Origin: JAUIAI01 sp041396685
Lineage (GTDB): Bacteria > Pseudomonadota > Gammaproteobacteria > Burkholderiales > Burkholderiaceae_E
Assembly: GCA_041396685.1 (NCBI GenBank)
Contig: JAWKYD010000015.1
Span: forward strand, 127,302 to 191,301
Direction of reading: 5' to 3'
DNA: 64,000 nt
The position numbers and the translations under genes were made by a program. The notes beneath the pieces are model-generated. The model was not told the origin of the DNA and did not search any database. It saw only the letters and a list, made by a program, of their open reading frames with translations. Positions 35,687 through 46,441 of the stretch are shown here, piece by piece. Each line of letters starts with the position of its first letter. The first letter of the stretch is position 1.

Positions 35687-37990
35687 ATGCTTGTTGGTAC
35701 GTTCCTACCCACCGCGCTGCTGATCCTGCTGTCGGCCGCCCTCGGATTTCTGGTCGCCTGGAATTGGCGCGGCCGGCATTTCCGCGGCCTCGCACGGCAG
35801 AACATGCGCTTGCGCCGCCATCGCAAGCGCCTGCGGCAGATTCACGACCAGGATCAGGCCCGCCTCGACTCCGCGCAGACCAATCAGCGCATCGCCGAGG
35901 AGGAGCTGGTCATGATCAACCAAGCGCACGCTGCCCTCGAGGCGGAACACGCGAAGCTGGTCACCCGCCACGCCAACCTGACCAGACTGGTACGCAAACG
36001 GTTGGGCCGCGGCGATTCCGGTGGCGACGGCGAGACGACCGAACCGGCCGAAGCCGGGCAGGCGGACACCGAGGAATATTCCGCACGCGCCCTGCACCAG
36101 CCCGCGATGCCGCCGACAGCGGCAACCGGGTCGATGCGGCACCCGGATCCGCGCGAGGCGCCGACGGCCTCGCCAGGGGAAGCGGTGGAGGCAACGCGAG
36201 ATCCAATCCACGAAACCTCGACCGGCTTGGGCCCCGGTGCCGCCGCTCGGCCCGAACCGATCGCCACGAACGAAGCCGATGAGCTTGGCCAGGCGTCGAC
36301 GCCACGTCCGCTGAAAGACCACGACCGAACCGCGGCACGTTGGCTGGCCGATACCGAGACACGCCCTGGCACCGCGGCCGGCGCCGACGATGAAGGCACG
36401 ATCGAGAGCGCCGATCTGAGCCCGATCGAAGACCTCGAGCGCTTCAGCGAGCAGTTGGCCACGGCACCCGCGAATCTCGTCGGCGGGCCCGAGTCACTGT
36501 CCGCTCCCGACACTTTCCCGACGACGGACGACGCCCTGGCCGAAGACGAGCCGTGGATGGATAGCGAGCCGGCCGAGCACGCAGACGAGGATACGGAATT
36601 AGCGAACTCGGCGGCCGAGCTGGAGGCTCTGCGTGTCGTGCTCGATGCGCGTGAGGATGAGATCAAGAGTCTGCGCGAACAACTCGCGCCGCTGCTGGGT
36701 CTGCCGCTGGCCGTGTCCACTCGCGAAGCCGAACGCGATCGGCTCGCACGTCGACTGCTCGAGCGTGAGCAGCAGATCGCCGATCTGCAGGCCCGCCTGC
36801 ATGAGGACCTGAATCCGTCGCGCCTACAGTCTTCCGCAGCCGATGTGGAGGACGAACCTCCCCCGGCGGCCAGGTCTGCGCCCGCGCAACGGGAACAATC
36901 CGCGGTCGCGCGATTGATGGCAACCCGCGACGAAGGCAGGCGTGCGCGGGGGCAGGGTGGCACGGACCGATCATTCGAACGTGCCGCCTCGGCCGAGCGC
37001 GCCGCGGCACCCGATCGTGGTGGCCGCCTGGCCGAGATGCCCCCGATACTGCACAGCGAGGTGCCGCTGGACGACTTGCTGAACGACATCCGTTCGCTCG
37101 ATCGGTCCGAGCGGGCCACCCGTGAGCTCGCCAAGCCGGGCCGGGCCCGGCCGTCGGCCGGTCGACCCGACGACGCTGAAGCGGGACCGTCTACCGACGA
37201 AGGCTCCGACGACGCTGAAGCGGGCCCGTCTACCGACGAAGGCGCCGACGACGCTGAAGCGAAACCGTCAACCGACGAAGTTTTCGACGACGCTGAAGTC
37301 GGACCGTCTACCGGCCAGGTTTCCGACGACGTGGAGCCGGGAGCGACTGCAGACGAGGGATCCGACGACATGGTCTCGTCGACGATCGGCGCCGCTCGCG
37401 GCGAATCGATCGAAACGGGCCAAGACAACGATGACGTGGCAGCAAAGCCGGATGCCACCCGCGATGTCGAAGAGCCCGACCAAACGGGCGAGACCCGCCA
37501 AGCCTTCGACCCGGAGGTCCTCGAAGAGGCCGTTCGGAACGATGACGATCCGGATCAGGCGCTTCAAGGCGACGCCGACCAAGCCGATGCCGTCGAAGCC
37601 GATCGAGAGCGTCCCGAACAAGACATGGACAGACTGGTTGGCGACGCCTGGCCGGACCCGGCAGCCGTCCGCGCGTGGCAGGCGACGCAGGGAAACGACG
37701 GGCAGGCGCAAGGCGATGCCACTCGCGAGACCGCGGCGATGATCGACCAAACCGCCCCTGGCGTTCCGCGTCAGTACTCCCTCGCCCCCGATCGGGTCGA
37801 CGATCTGAAGCGCATCGTCGGCATCGGCCCGGTGATCGAGAGAATGCTCAACCGTTTGGGCGTTTTTCAGTTGCGCCAGATTGCCGCCTGGAACGACGAT
37901 GACGTCGCGTTCTTCGACTCTCAACTCGATGAGTTCAGAGGCCGAATCGACCGTGACCGTTGGGTCGAGCAGGCTCGTGAACTGCTGTGA
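35687..37990 (+). CDS. Membrane-anchored acidic protein with C-terminal helix-hairpin-helix domain
   Basis: A 767-residue protein of unknown role. Residues about 5-25 form one membrane helix followed by a basic stretch (RRHRKRLRQIHDQ), so the rest is probably cytoplasmic. Residues about 30-110 look coiled-coil. A long acidic, Ala/Glu/Asp-rich disordered region follows, with a second heptad region near 320-380 and five 13-residue repeats at 495-559. The last about 60 residues (from DDLKRIVGIGPVIERMLNRLG) look like the H3TH/HhH module of COG3743, described as a flap-endonuclease-like DNA-binding domain. No nuclease active site is evident. The start lacks a good ribosome site. Confidence 0.7.
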   Translation: MLVGTFLPTALLILLSAALGFLVAWNWRGRHFRGLARQNMRLRRHRKRLRQIHDQDQARLDSAQTNQRIAEEELVMINQAHAALEAEHAKLVTRHANLTRLVRKRLGRGDSGGDGETTEPAEAGQADTEEYSARALHQPAMPPTAATGSMRHPDPREAPTASPGEAVEATRDPIHETSTGLGPGAAARPEPIATNEADELGQASTPRPLKDHDRTAARWLADTETRPGTAAGADDEGTIESADLSPIEDLERFSEQLATAPANLVGGPESLSAPDTFPTTDDALAEDEPWMDSEPAEHADEDTELANSAAELEALRVVLDAREDEIKSLREQLAPLLGLPLAVSTREAERDRLARRLLEREQQIADLQARLHEDLNPSRLQSSAADVEDEPPPAARSAPAQREQSAVARLMATRDEGRRARGQGGTDRSFERAASAERAAAPDRGGRLAEMPPILHSEVPLDDLLNDIRSLDRSERATRELAKPGRARPSAGRPDDAEAGPSTDEGSDDAEAGPSTDEGADDAEAKPSTDEVFDDAEVGPSTGQVSDDVEPGATADEGSDDMVSSTIGAARGESIETGQDNDDVAAKPDATRDVEEPDQTGETRQAFDPEVLEEAVRNDDDPDQALQGDADQADAVEADRERPEQDMDRLVGDAWPDPAAVRAWQATQGNDGQAQGDATRETAAMIDQTAPGVPRQYSLAPDRVDDLKRIVGIGPVIERMLNRLGVFQLRQIAAWNDDDVAFFDSQLDEFRGRIDRDRWVEQARELL
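37169..37363 (+). repeat. 39-bp tandem repeats inside the HhH protein gene
   Basis: Five successive 39-base units encode variants of DDAEAGPSTDEGS. The first two units are nearly identical; the later three have diverged. Confidence 0.85.
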
Positions 37991-38140
37991 ACCCCGGCAG
38001 GGCGCACGGCCGAAGCAAACGCAGGCGAGAAGATGCGCATGGCGAACGGACAAGCGTCTCCCTGCCGCGAGCTCGGGCGTAGCGCCGCAAGGCCAGGCCG
38101 GATACCCGCCGCAGACCCTGCAACGACCTCTTTGCGTCGA

Positions 38141-38806
38141 TCAGAGATGACGGGCGAGGAAATCGAGCGTGCGTTCCCGAGCCAGTCGTGACGACGCCTC
38201 GTCGTAAGAGCCACGCTCGTTGCAATTGAAACCGTGCCCGGCCGGGTAGAAGTGCGATTCGGCCTGTGGGTACTGGGCTGCGACCTCGCGCGCATCCGAG
38301 ATGTTCGGATGCTGATCCTGCTCACCGAAATGCAGCATGATGGGCACGCGCGGGGCCTCGTCGCGATTGGCCGGAATGCCGCCGCCATAGTAGGCAACCG
38401 AACACGCCAGGCCACCGAGCCGCGATGCGGCCAGCCACGCGATGGTTCCACCCCAGCAATAGCCGACGACTGCCGCCTTGCCGGCATCGGCGCCGAACTG
38501 CAGGCATGCCTCGATGTCGCGCAACGCTTCGTCGAAGCCGATCTCGCTCATCAGTGCGCGACCCGCCTCGATCGAGGGCTGGTCGTAGCCGGCCTCGAAA
38601 TCGGGCTCGCGCCGATCGAACAACTGTGGCGCCAGGGCCAGGTAGCCATCGGCGCCGTAGCCGTCGGCGACGGAGCGGATGTGATTGTTGACCCCGAAGA
38701 TTTCCGGGGCGATCACGACCAGGCCCTTGGGCGTGCCCGCGGGCGCCGCGCGATACACCATGAAGCGATGATCGTCTGCGGCTCGCAGTTCGACACGGTC
38801 TCCCAT
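38141..38806 (-). CDS. Dienelactone hydrolase family protein
   Basis: A 221-residue alpha/beta hydrolase with the dienelactone-hydrolase triad: Cys117 in GYCWGG, Asp164 in GEQDQH and His191 in GHGFNC, plus the conserved Glu36 in PEIFGVN. It would hydrolyse lactone or ester substrates such as carboxymethylenebutenolide; no chlorocatechol genes are adjacent, so a housekeeping role is possible. ATG 38806 is chosen because CTGGAG lies about 9 bases upstream; an ATG two codons earlier is too close to it. Confidence 0.85.
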   Translation of the reverse strand: MGDRVELRAADDHRFMVYRAAPAGTPKGLVVIAPEIFGVNNHIRSVADGYGADGYLALAPQLFDRREPDFEAGYDQPSIEAGRALMSEIGFDEALRDIEACLQFGADAGKAAVVGYCWGGTIAWLAASRLGGLACSVAYYGGGIPANRDEAPRVPIMLHFGEQDQHPNISDAREVAAQYPQAESHFYPAGHGFNCNERGSYDEASSRLARERTLDFLARHL

Positions 38807-38918
38807 CTTCATTCTCCAGATCTCTTTGGCGCAAGTGCCGGCAGGCCGCTGTGGCAGCGCTGCGCAAATCATCATAGCGCCGGAACGAAACCGAACCAAA
38901 CGCATCTATCATGCCCGG

Positions 38919-40550
38919 ATGAATATCCGGCATTGGTTCGAGACCAACATATTGTCCCTGGGCAAGGACTTTCGCATCTCGTACCTGCCTCCGCTGATGG
39001 TTTATGTGGCAGCGGGCATCCAGGGCCTGACCGCCATCGTCGGCACGTTCTTCATCAAAGACTACCTTGGTTTGTCGGCCGAGTTCCTGGCCGCGCTCGG
39101 CTTCTGGGCCGGTCTGCCGTGGGCACTCAAGATGCCGCTCGGCCATCTGGTCGACCTGATCTGGCGGTTCAAGTCATGGCTGGTCTTCGTCGGCGCCAGC
39201 CTGATCGCGATCAGCATCCTGATCATGATGGGTCTGCTCGCCGCGCCGGATGCCATGCGCGTGTGGGCACCCCTCGAGCACTGGTTCGTGCTCTCGGCCC
39301 TGCTCGCACCGATCGGCTACGTGACTCAGGACGTCGTTGCCGACGCAATGACCGTGGAGGCCGTCCCGCTGGTCGATCGCCGCGGCGAGCCGGTGTCCGA
39401 GGACGATCGCAAGGTCATGCACACCACGATGCAGACGCTGGGGCGGGTGGCGATCATCGGCGGAAGCCTGATCGTCAGCGTGATCAACGTCTTCGTGCTG
39501 CGCGGCGTCGACAAGGTGTCCGAGGTCGAGCGCATCGCTGCGTATGTGTTCATCTATCAGCTGGCATTGGTGATCCCGGTGGTCTCCGTGGCTGGCGTGA
39601 TGCTGGCCGCCTGGGTGGCACGCCGCCGCCAGCGCCGTCTGATGGCCGAGGGTTTTTCGGCCGAGCAGGCTGCCGACCTGATCGACGTGCAGGGCGAACC
39701 GACCCAGATCAACTGGTGGATCCTCGGCGGCGGTCTTTTCTTCACGGTGTTTTCGCTGACCGTCGGCTTGTCGGACCTGCCGGTGCTGCAGACCTGGGGC
39801 CAGGAGATCATCTTTTCGGTGTCGATGGCCGTCGTGTTGTTCCTGATGTTCAAGCTGGTGCGAGAACTGACGCCGGCCGCGCGCAGAACGCTGATCGGCA
39901 CGGCGTTCGTGATCTTCGTGTTTCGTGCGCTACCAGGACCCGGCGCCGGTTCCACCTGGTGGCAGATCGATGTCCTGGGTTTCGACCAAGGGTTCCTGTC
40001 GGTTCTGAGCGTGATCTCCAGCGCGCTCACGCTCGTCGGACTGTTCGTGTTCCGGCGCTTCATGGCCGAGCGCTCGATCTACTACATCGTCGGTGCCCTG
40101 ACCATCGCCGGCTTCGTGCTCTCGCTGCCCATCCTGGGCATGTTCTACGGCCTGCACGAATGGACGTCCCGTCTCACGGGCGGCGTCGTCGATGCCCGCT
40201 TCATCGCGTTGGTGGATACGGCACTCGAGTCACCGCTCGGCCAGATCGCCATGGTGCCGATGCTCGCCTGGATCGCCAATTCGGCGCCGGGCAACCTGAA
40301 GGCCACCTTCTTCGCCGTGATGGCGTCGTTCACGAATCTGGCGTTGTCGGCTGCCCAACTCGGCACCAAATACCTGAATCAGATTTTCAAGGTGACGCGT
40401 GAAGTGCGCGATGCCAAGACGCAGGCGATCACGGTTGCTGCCGACTACAGCGATCTCGGCCATCTGCTGATCGTGGTGTCCGTGATCGCGTTGGTGGTGC
40501 CGTTCGTGGCGATCATGATGGCGCGCATGGCGCGCATGCGCAGCGGCTGA
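38919..40550 (+). CDS. BT1/folate-biopterin-type MFS transporter
   Basis: A 543-residue, 12-or-more-span membrane protein. The first half has the stretch SYLPPLMVYVAAGIQGL and the region GYVTQDVVADAMTVE that resembles the BT1 (folate/biopterin transporter) branch of the major facilitator superfamily; GLSAEFLAALGFWAGLPWALKMPLGHLVD corresponds to the loop 2-3 region. The substrate is not determinable. It is divergent from the dienelactone hydrolase, with the two starts 112 bases apart. Confidence 0.65.
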   Translation: MNIRHWFETNILSLGKDFRISYLPPLMVYVAAGIQGLTAIVGTFFIKDYLGLSAEFLAALGFWAGLPWALKMPLGHLVDLIWRFKSWLVFVGASLIAISILIMMGLLAAPDAMRVWAPLEHWFVLSALLAPIGYVTQDVVADAMTVEAVPLVDRRGEPVSEDDRKVMHTTMQTLGRVAIIGGSLIVSVINVFVLRGVDKVSEVERIAAYVFIYQLALVIPVVSVAGVMLAAWVARRRQRRLMAEGFSAEQAADLIDVQGEPTQINWWILGGGLFFTVFSLTVGLSDLPVLQTWGQEIIFSVSMAVVLFLMFKLVRELTPAARRTLIGTAFVIFVFRALPGPGAGSTWWQIDVLGFDQGFLSVLSVISSALTLVGLFVFRRFMAERSIYYIVGALTIAGFVLSLPILGMFYGLHEWTSRLTGGVVDARFIALVDTALESPLGQIAMVPMLAWIANSAPGNLKATFFAVMASFTNLALSAAQLGTKYLNQIFKVTREVRDAKTQAITVAADYSDLGHLLIVVSVIALVVPFVAIMMARMARMRSG

Positions 40551-40576
40551 AAGCCTGCACGACTGCATCGCGCGAC

Positions 40577-41098
40577 TCAGGCACGTGGACGATCCCCCGG
40601 GCCGGCATCGGCCAGGGCGCGCTGCATGGCCGACACCCCGGCCTCGCCCTCGGCCGGCGCCCAATCCGCCATCTCGGTGTCGGCGTCGCGGTGCGGGCCG
40701 GGTTTGATCTCGAACAGCGTGCACGGTTGTCCGCTGCTGACGACCACCGAGTGCCAGGTGCGCGCCGGCATCTCCACGATGCTGGACGCGCCGCCGACGG
40801 CACCGGCCGCGGCCATCGACAGCCGGCGCGTCAGGCAGCCGGCATCGTCGAAGATCAGCAGATCGAGCTCGCCGGCCAGCACGATCAGGGTTTCCATGCG
40901 CGCCAGGTGCCGATGAGGCCTCAGGTAGGTACCCGGATTCATCGTCATCACGATACGCTGCACCGCCTCGTCGTGACTGCCGTGGAGCAGCAGATGTTCG
41001 CGCCGCCGAGGCGACGCAGCGGCACCCGTCGCCAGTCGCTGCAGCGCGTGGTCGTCGATCAATATCAGGCCGCCGAGGCTTGTCGAATCCGGTTTCAT
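40577..41098 (-). CDS. WbuC-family cupin protein
   Basis: A 173-residue cupin resembling WbuC, a small metal-binding protein often encoded in polysaccharide loci. The cupin motif 1 is RPHRHLARMETLIVLAGEL (His, His, Glu) and motif 2 is around PARTWHSVVV with FEIKPGPH. WbuC-type proteins have no firmly known function. ATG 41098 fits the family length. It is convergent with the BT1-type transporter (26 bases between stops). Confidence 0.75.
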   Translation of the reverse strand: MKPDSTSLGGLILIDDHALQRLATGAAASPRRREHLLLHGSHDEAVQRIVMTMNPGTYLRPHRHLARMETLIVLAGELDLLIFDDAGCLTRRLSMAAAGAVGGASSIVEMPARTWHSVVVSSGQPCTLFEIKPGPHRDADTEMADWAPAEGEAGVSAMQRALADAGPGDRPRA

Positions 41099-41376
41099 GC
41101 CTGGATGATGCCAGGGGTGGGCGTCGGCGGTTAAGATTGCATGGCGCACCGCAACACGTTTACCCGGCCTCTCCTCGCCGGGCCTGTGGCGCCTTCCTCG
41201 GAGTCTCGACATGCCCCTGCGCCGACCCCCGTCGGTTTCGCTGCAAGCACACGCGCGTTCGTTCACGACGCACGTGTGCGCATGCCGCGCCGGGCCATGC
41301 GATCGCCGTGCCCGCGTGGGGGCGCGCCTGCCGGGATTTGGCGCGAGTTCGTACCACCCGCCCGGCGGCCGCTGAG

Positions 41377-42570
41377 ATGGCCGATCGTCACACGACCGGC
41401 GCCGATGCCGGCTCGACCACCGGCATCGTCTTGCTGCTGTTCACGGTCTTCGTCTGGGGCGCGCAGTTCCCGATCGCCAAGAGCACGTTCGAGCATGTCG
41501 ATCCTTTTCACGCAGCGATCGTCCGCTACGGTCTGCCGGTGTTGATCCTGGTCGGCCTGCTGGTCTGGCGCGAGGGCCTGCAGTCGATGCGTTTCGATGC
41601 CCGTGCCGGACAGGCCACGCTGTTCGGGCTGATCGGAATGTTCGGTTCGCCGAGTCTCGTGTTCGGCGGACTGCAGTTCGCCCGCCCCGAGATCGCGGCC
41701 ATCATCGTCGCGGTGCAGCCGGCGCTGACCGCGGTGGTGCTCTGGCTCTGGCGCGGCAAGCGGCCGGCGACGGTTTCGCTGATCTGTATCGCGGTGGCCT
41801 TCTTCGGGGTGCTGACCGTGGTTACCCGATGGAGCTTGTCGCTCGCGCCCAGCGGCAGCGAACTCGTTGGCGACCTGATGATCTTCGCCGGCGCCTGCTG
41901 CTGGGTGATCTACACGATCTCGGGCGAGCGCTTCCAGGACTGGTCGATTCTGCGTCTGACCGCGTTGACCATGTTGCCAGGCATGATCGGCCACATGGTG
42001 TTGACCTCGACATTGGTTCTGACGGGGGTCGTCACCATGCCGGCCTGGTCGGAGTGGTACGAGGCCCGCTACGGGCTGCTGTATCTGTCGTTGGTCGGCG
42101 TGTTGCTGTCGATGCTGACCTGGAACGCCGGCACCAAGCGCATGGGCCCGCTCAATGCGATGCTGTTCCTGAATCTGATTCCGGTGGTGACCTTCGGCGT
42201 CCGCTACTGGCAGGGGTATCGGTTCGCGGCCATCGAGTTGGTGGGAGCTGCCCTGGTGATCGCGGCCCTGGTCGCCAACAACCTGTGGCTGCGCGCTCAG
42301 TCGGGCGCGCGTCCCTGGCTGCGGCGCCGTCTGGATGTGCGACGGAAGCGCGATTCGAACGAGCCCGGGGCGGAACATGTGTCGGTTGGCGGATCCGGTG
42401 CAGCGGTGGCCGCCCCGGCCGGCCATGGCGGTCCGGCGCGGCGCAACCCCGGCCGCGGCCGACGAAAGGTGCCGGCCGCGATCACCACCTGCCCCGCGCG
42501 CGCGCGAACGGGGCGGCGCGATCCGAGTCGGTCGTTGCTTGCCGAGGTCGTACGGCGCGGCCGCGTCTGA
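41377..42570 (+). CDS. EamA/DMT-family transporter with long C-terminal tail
   Basis: A 397-residue protein. Residues about 15-305 have ten hydrophobic segments in two EamA halves (VFVWGAQFPIAKS in the first, ACCWVIYTISGERF in the second), the drug/metabolite transporter fold. The last about 90 residues are hydrophilic, Arg/Pro/Gly-rich and unlike EamA proteins, which normally end near residue 300; a lost stop or frameshift is possible. The start ATG 41377 follows a weak ribosome site. Confidence 0.8.
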   Translation: MADRHTTGADAGSTTGIVLLLFTVFVWGAQFPIAKSTFEHVDPFHAAIVRYGLPVLILVGLLVWREGLQSMRFDARAGQATLFGLIGMFGSPSLVFGGLQFARPEIAAIIVAVQPALTAVVLWLWRGKRPATVSLICIAVAFFGVLTVVTRWSLSLAPSGSELVGDLMIFAGACCWVIYTISGERFQDWSILRLTALTMLPGMIGHMVLTSTLVLTGVVTMPAWSEWYEARYGLLYLSLVGVLLSMLTWNAGTKRMGPLNAMLFLNLIPVVTFGVRYWQGYRFAAIELVGAALVIAALVANNLWLRAQSGARPWLRRRLDVRRKRDSNEPGAEHVSVGGSGAAVAAPAGHGGPARRNPGRGRRKVPAAITTCPARARTGRRDPSRSLLAEVVRRGRV

Positions 42571-42793
42571 GCGTGCGCCGACAGGGCGGGCGGGGCGCGT
42601 GTCCGAGCGCAGCTATCAAGCAAGGGTTGACGCGGACGGCCGCCGGGTCGCGGCATTCGCGGTCGGCTCGAGAATCGCACAACGACGCCGCTGCCCAAAT
42701 CTCACACGCGTCTCTATCGACCGATAATAGCGGTGCGCCCGCGGTCGCGTCGGGCCGGTCGCGACTACGCCCTGGGTCCCTATACGGAAAACG

Positions 42794-43885
42794 ATGACTG
42801 CCCTGAAGAACGATACCTTCCTGCGCGCCTTGCGCCGCCAGCCGACCGACCATACGCCGCTCTGGCTGATGCGACAGGCGGGCCGCTACCTGCCCGAGTA
42901 CCGGGCCACGCGCGAGCGGGCCGGCAGTTTTCTGGCCCTGGCCAAGACGCCCGAGCTGGCCTGCGAGGTTACGCTGCAACCCCTCGAGCGTTATGCGCTC
43001 GACGCCGCGATCCTGTTCTCCGACATCCTCACCGTGCCCGATGCGATGGGGCTCGGCCTGGGCTTCGTGAACGGAGAGGGCCCTCGTTTCGAGCGGCCGG
43101 TGCGCGACGAGGCTGCCATTCGTGCCTTGCCGGTGCCCGACCCCGAAGACTCGCTGCGCTATGTGATGGATGCCGTGCGCACGATCCGTTCGTCACTCGC
43201 CGGACGGGTTCCCCTGATCGGCTTCGCCGGCAGTCCGTTCACCATTGCCTGCTACATGGTCGAGGGCCAGGGAACCCGTGAGTTTCGCGAGATCAAGACC
43301 TTGTTGTACCGGCGGCCGGATCTGATGCAGGCCCTGCTCGACAAGATCAGTGATGCAACCATCGCCTACCTGAACGCCCAGATCGCCGCCGGTGCGCAGG
43401 CGGTCATGATCTTCGATACCTGGGGAGGCGTGCTCGCCGACGGTGATTACCAGCGATTCTCGCTGGCCCCGATGAGCAGGATCGTGGCCGGGCTTACCCG
43501 GTCCGTGGCCGGCCCCGGCGGCACCGAGAGCGTGCCATCGATCGTGTTCACCAAGGGAGGCGGTCTGTGGTTGGACGAGCTGGCCGCCTGCGGCGCCGAC
43601 GCTCTCGGGGTCGACTGGACCGTCAATCTCGGCCAGGCACGGGCCCGGGTGGGCGACCGCGTCGCCCTGCAAGGCAATCTCGATCCCATGATCCTGATGG
43701 CCGACCCGGCGCGGATCCGCGAGCAGGCGATTCGAGTGCTCGACAGCTTCGGTGCCCCGGCCGATGGTGCCGGCCATGTGTTCAACCTGGGCCACGGAAT
43801 CTCCCAGTTCACACCGCCCGAGAATGTCGCAGTGCTAGTGGACACTGTGCACGAACACAGTCGAAAGTTGCGATCCAAAACGTGA
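42794..43885 (+). CDS. hemE: Uroporphyrinogen decarboxylase
   Basis: A 363-residue cytosolic enzyme of heme synthesis that removes four carboxyl groups from uroporphyrinogen III. The signature RQAGRYLPEYRATR begins at residue 26, the catalytic Asp is in LFSDILTVPDAMG, and GFAGSPFTIACYM and the C-terminal NLGHGI are present. Length is normal. A GATAAT at 42723-42728 may be its -10 box but no matching -35 is seen. Confidence 0.96.
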   Translation: MTALKNDTFLRALRRQPTDHTPLWLMRQAGRYLPEYRATRERAGSFLALAKTPELACEVTLQPLERYALDAAILFSDILTVPDAMGLGLGFVNGEGPRFERPVRDEAAIRALPVPDPEDSLRYVMDAVRTIRSSLAGRVPLIGFAGSPFTIACYMVEGQGTREFREIKTLLYRRPDLMQALLDKISDATIAYLNAQIAAGAQAVMIFDTWGGVLADGDYQRFSLAPMSRIVAGLTRSVAGPGGTESVPSIVFTKGGGLWLDELAACGADALGVDWTVNLGQARARVGDRVALQGNLDPMILMADPARIREQAIRVLDSFGAPADGAGHVFNLGHGISQFTPPENVAVLVDTVHEHSRKLRSKT

Positions 43886-43901
43886 AGTGAGCGGGTACTT
43901 A

Positions 43902-43921
43902 GCCCGCCGACCTTGGCGGGC
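43902..43921 (+). terminator. Hairpin after hemE
   Basis: A 7-base stem GCCCGCC / GGCGGGC with a 6-base loop, 17 bases after the hemE stop. It lacks a T-tract. Confidence 0.4.
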
Positions 43922-43999
43922 GGGGCTAGGCTTGCGAGTGGATTCGCCGACTTGACAGGCGGTTCGGAATTGATCTCGCGAAAGCGCTTTCTCCAGCAT

Positions 44000-44172
44000 T
44001 TGTTCACAGGCCGGCGGTGCCGGAAGATTTGCCGCCGAATCCTTACGAAATGGGACGAATCGCGCTAAGTCCTTGATTCTTCGTTGTAGCGAAGTGTTCA
44101 AAACTTCGGCAAACCACTTCGGGACGTGCAATCCCGGGCCTTCCAACCGAATTTCCCACAGAGTTATCCACA
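44000..44172 (+). promoter_or_regulatory. DnaA-box-like sequences in the hemE-priA gap
   Basis: TTATCCACA at 44164-44172 is a consensus DnaA box. TTTCCCACA (44152-44160) lies 3 bases before it and TTGTTCACA (44000-44008) further left; both are near-matches. The 422-base gap (43886-44307) is visibly more AT-rich than its neighbours, for example around 44040-44100 and 44195-44240, and contains no supported gene. Confidence 0.4.
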
Positions 44173-44307
44173 GAAACTGTTGATGATCGCCAAAACGGCT
44201 TTATGACCGAACTGTTAAGGCGAGAACCTAAAGTGGATTCTGGTGTTGGCACTCACTTACTTAGCCTGTGGACCCGGTCTCCGACGGCCTCGTGAGCGGG
44301 CCTGCCG

Positions 44308-46431
<2,124 letters not shown>

Positions 46432-46441
46432 ACGACGCCCG

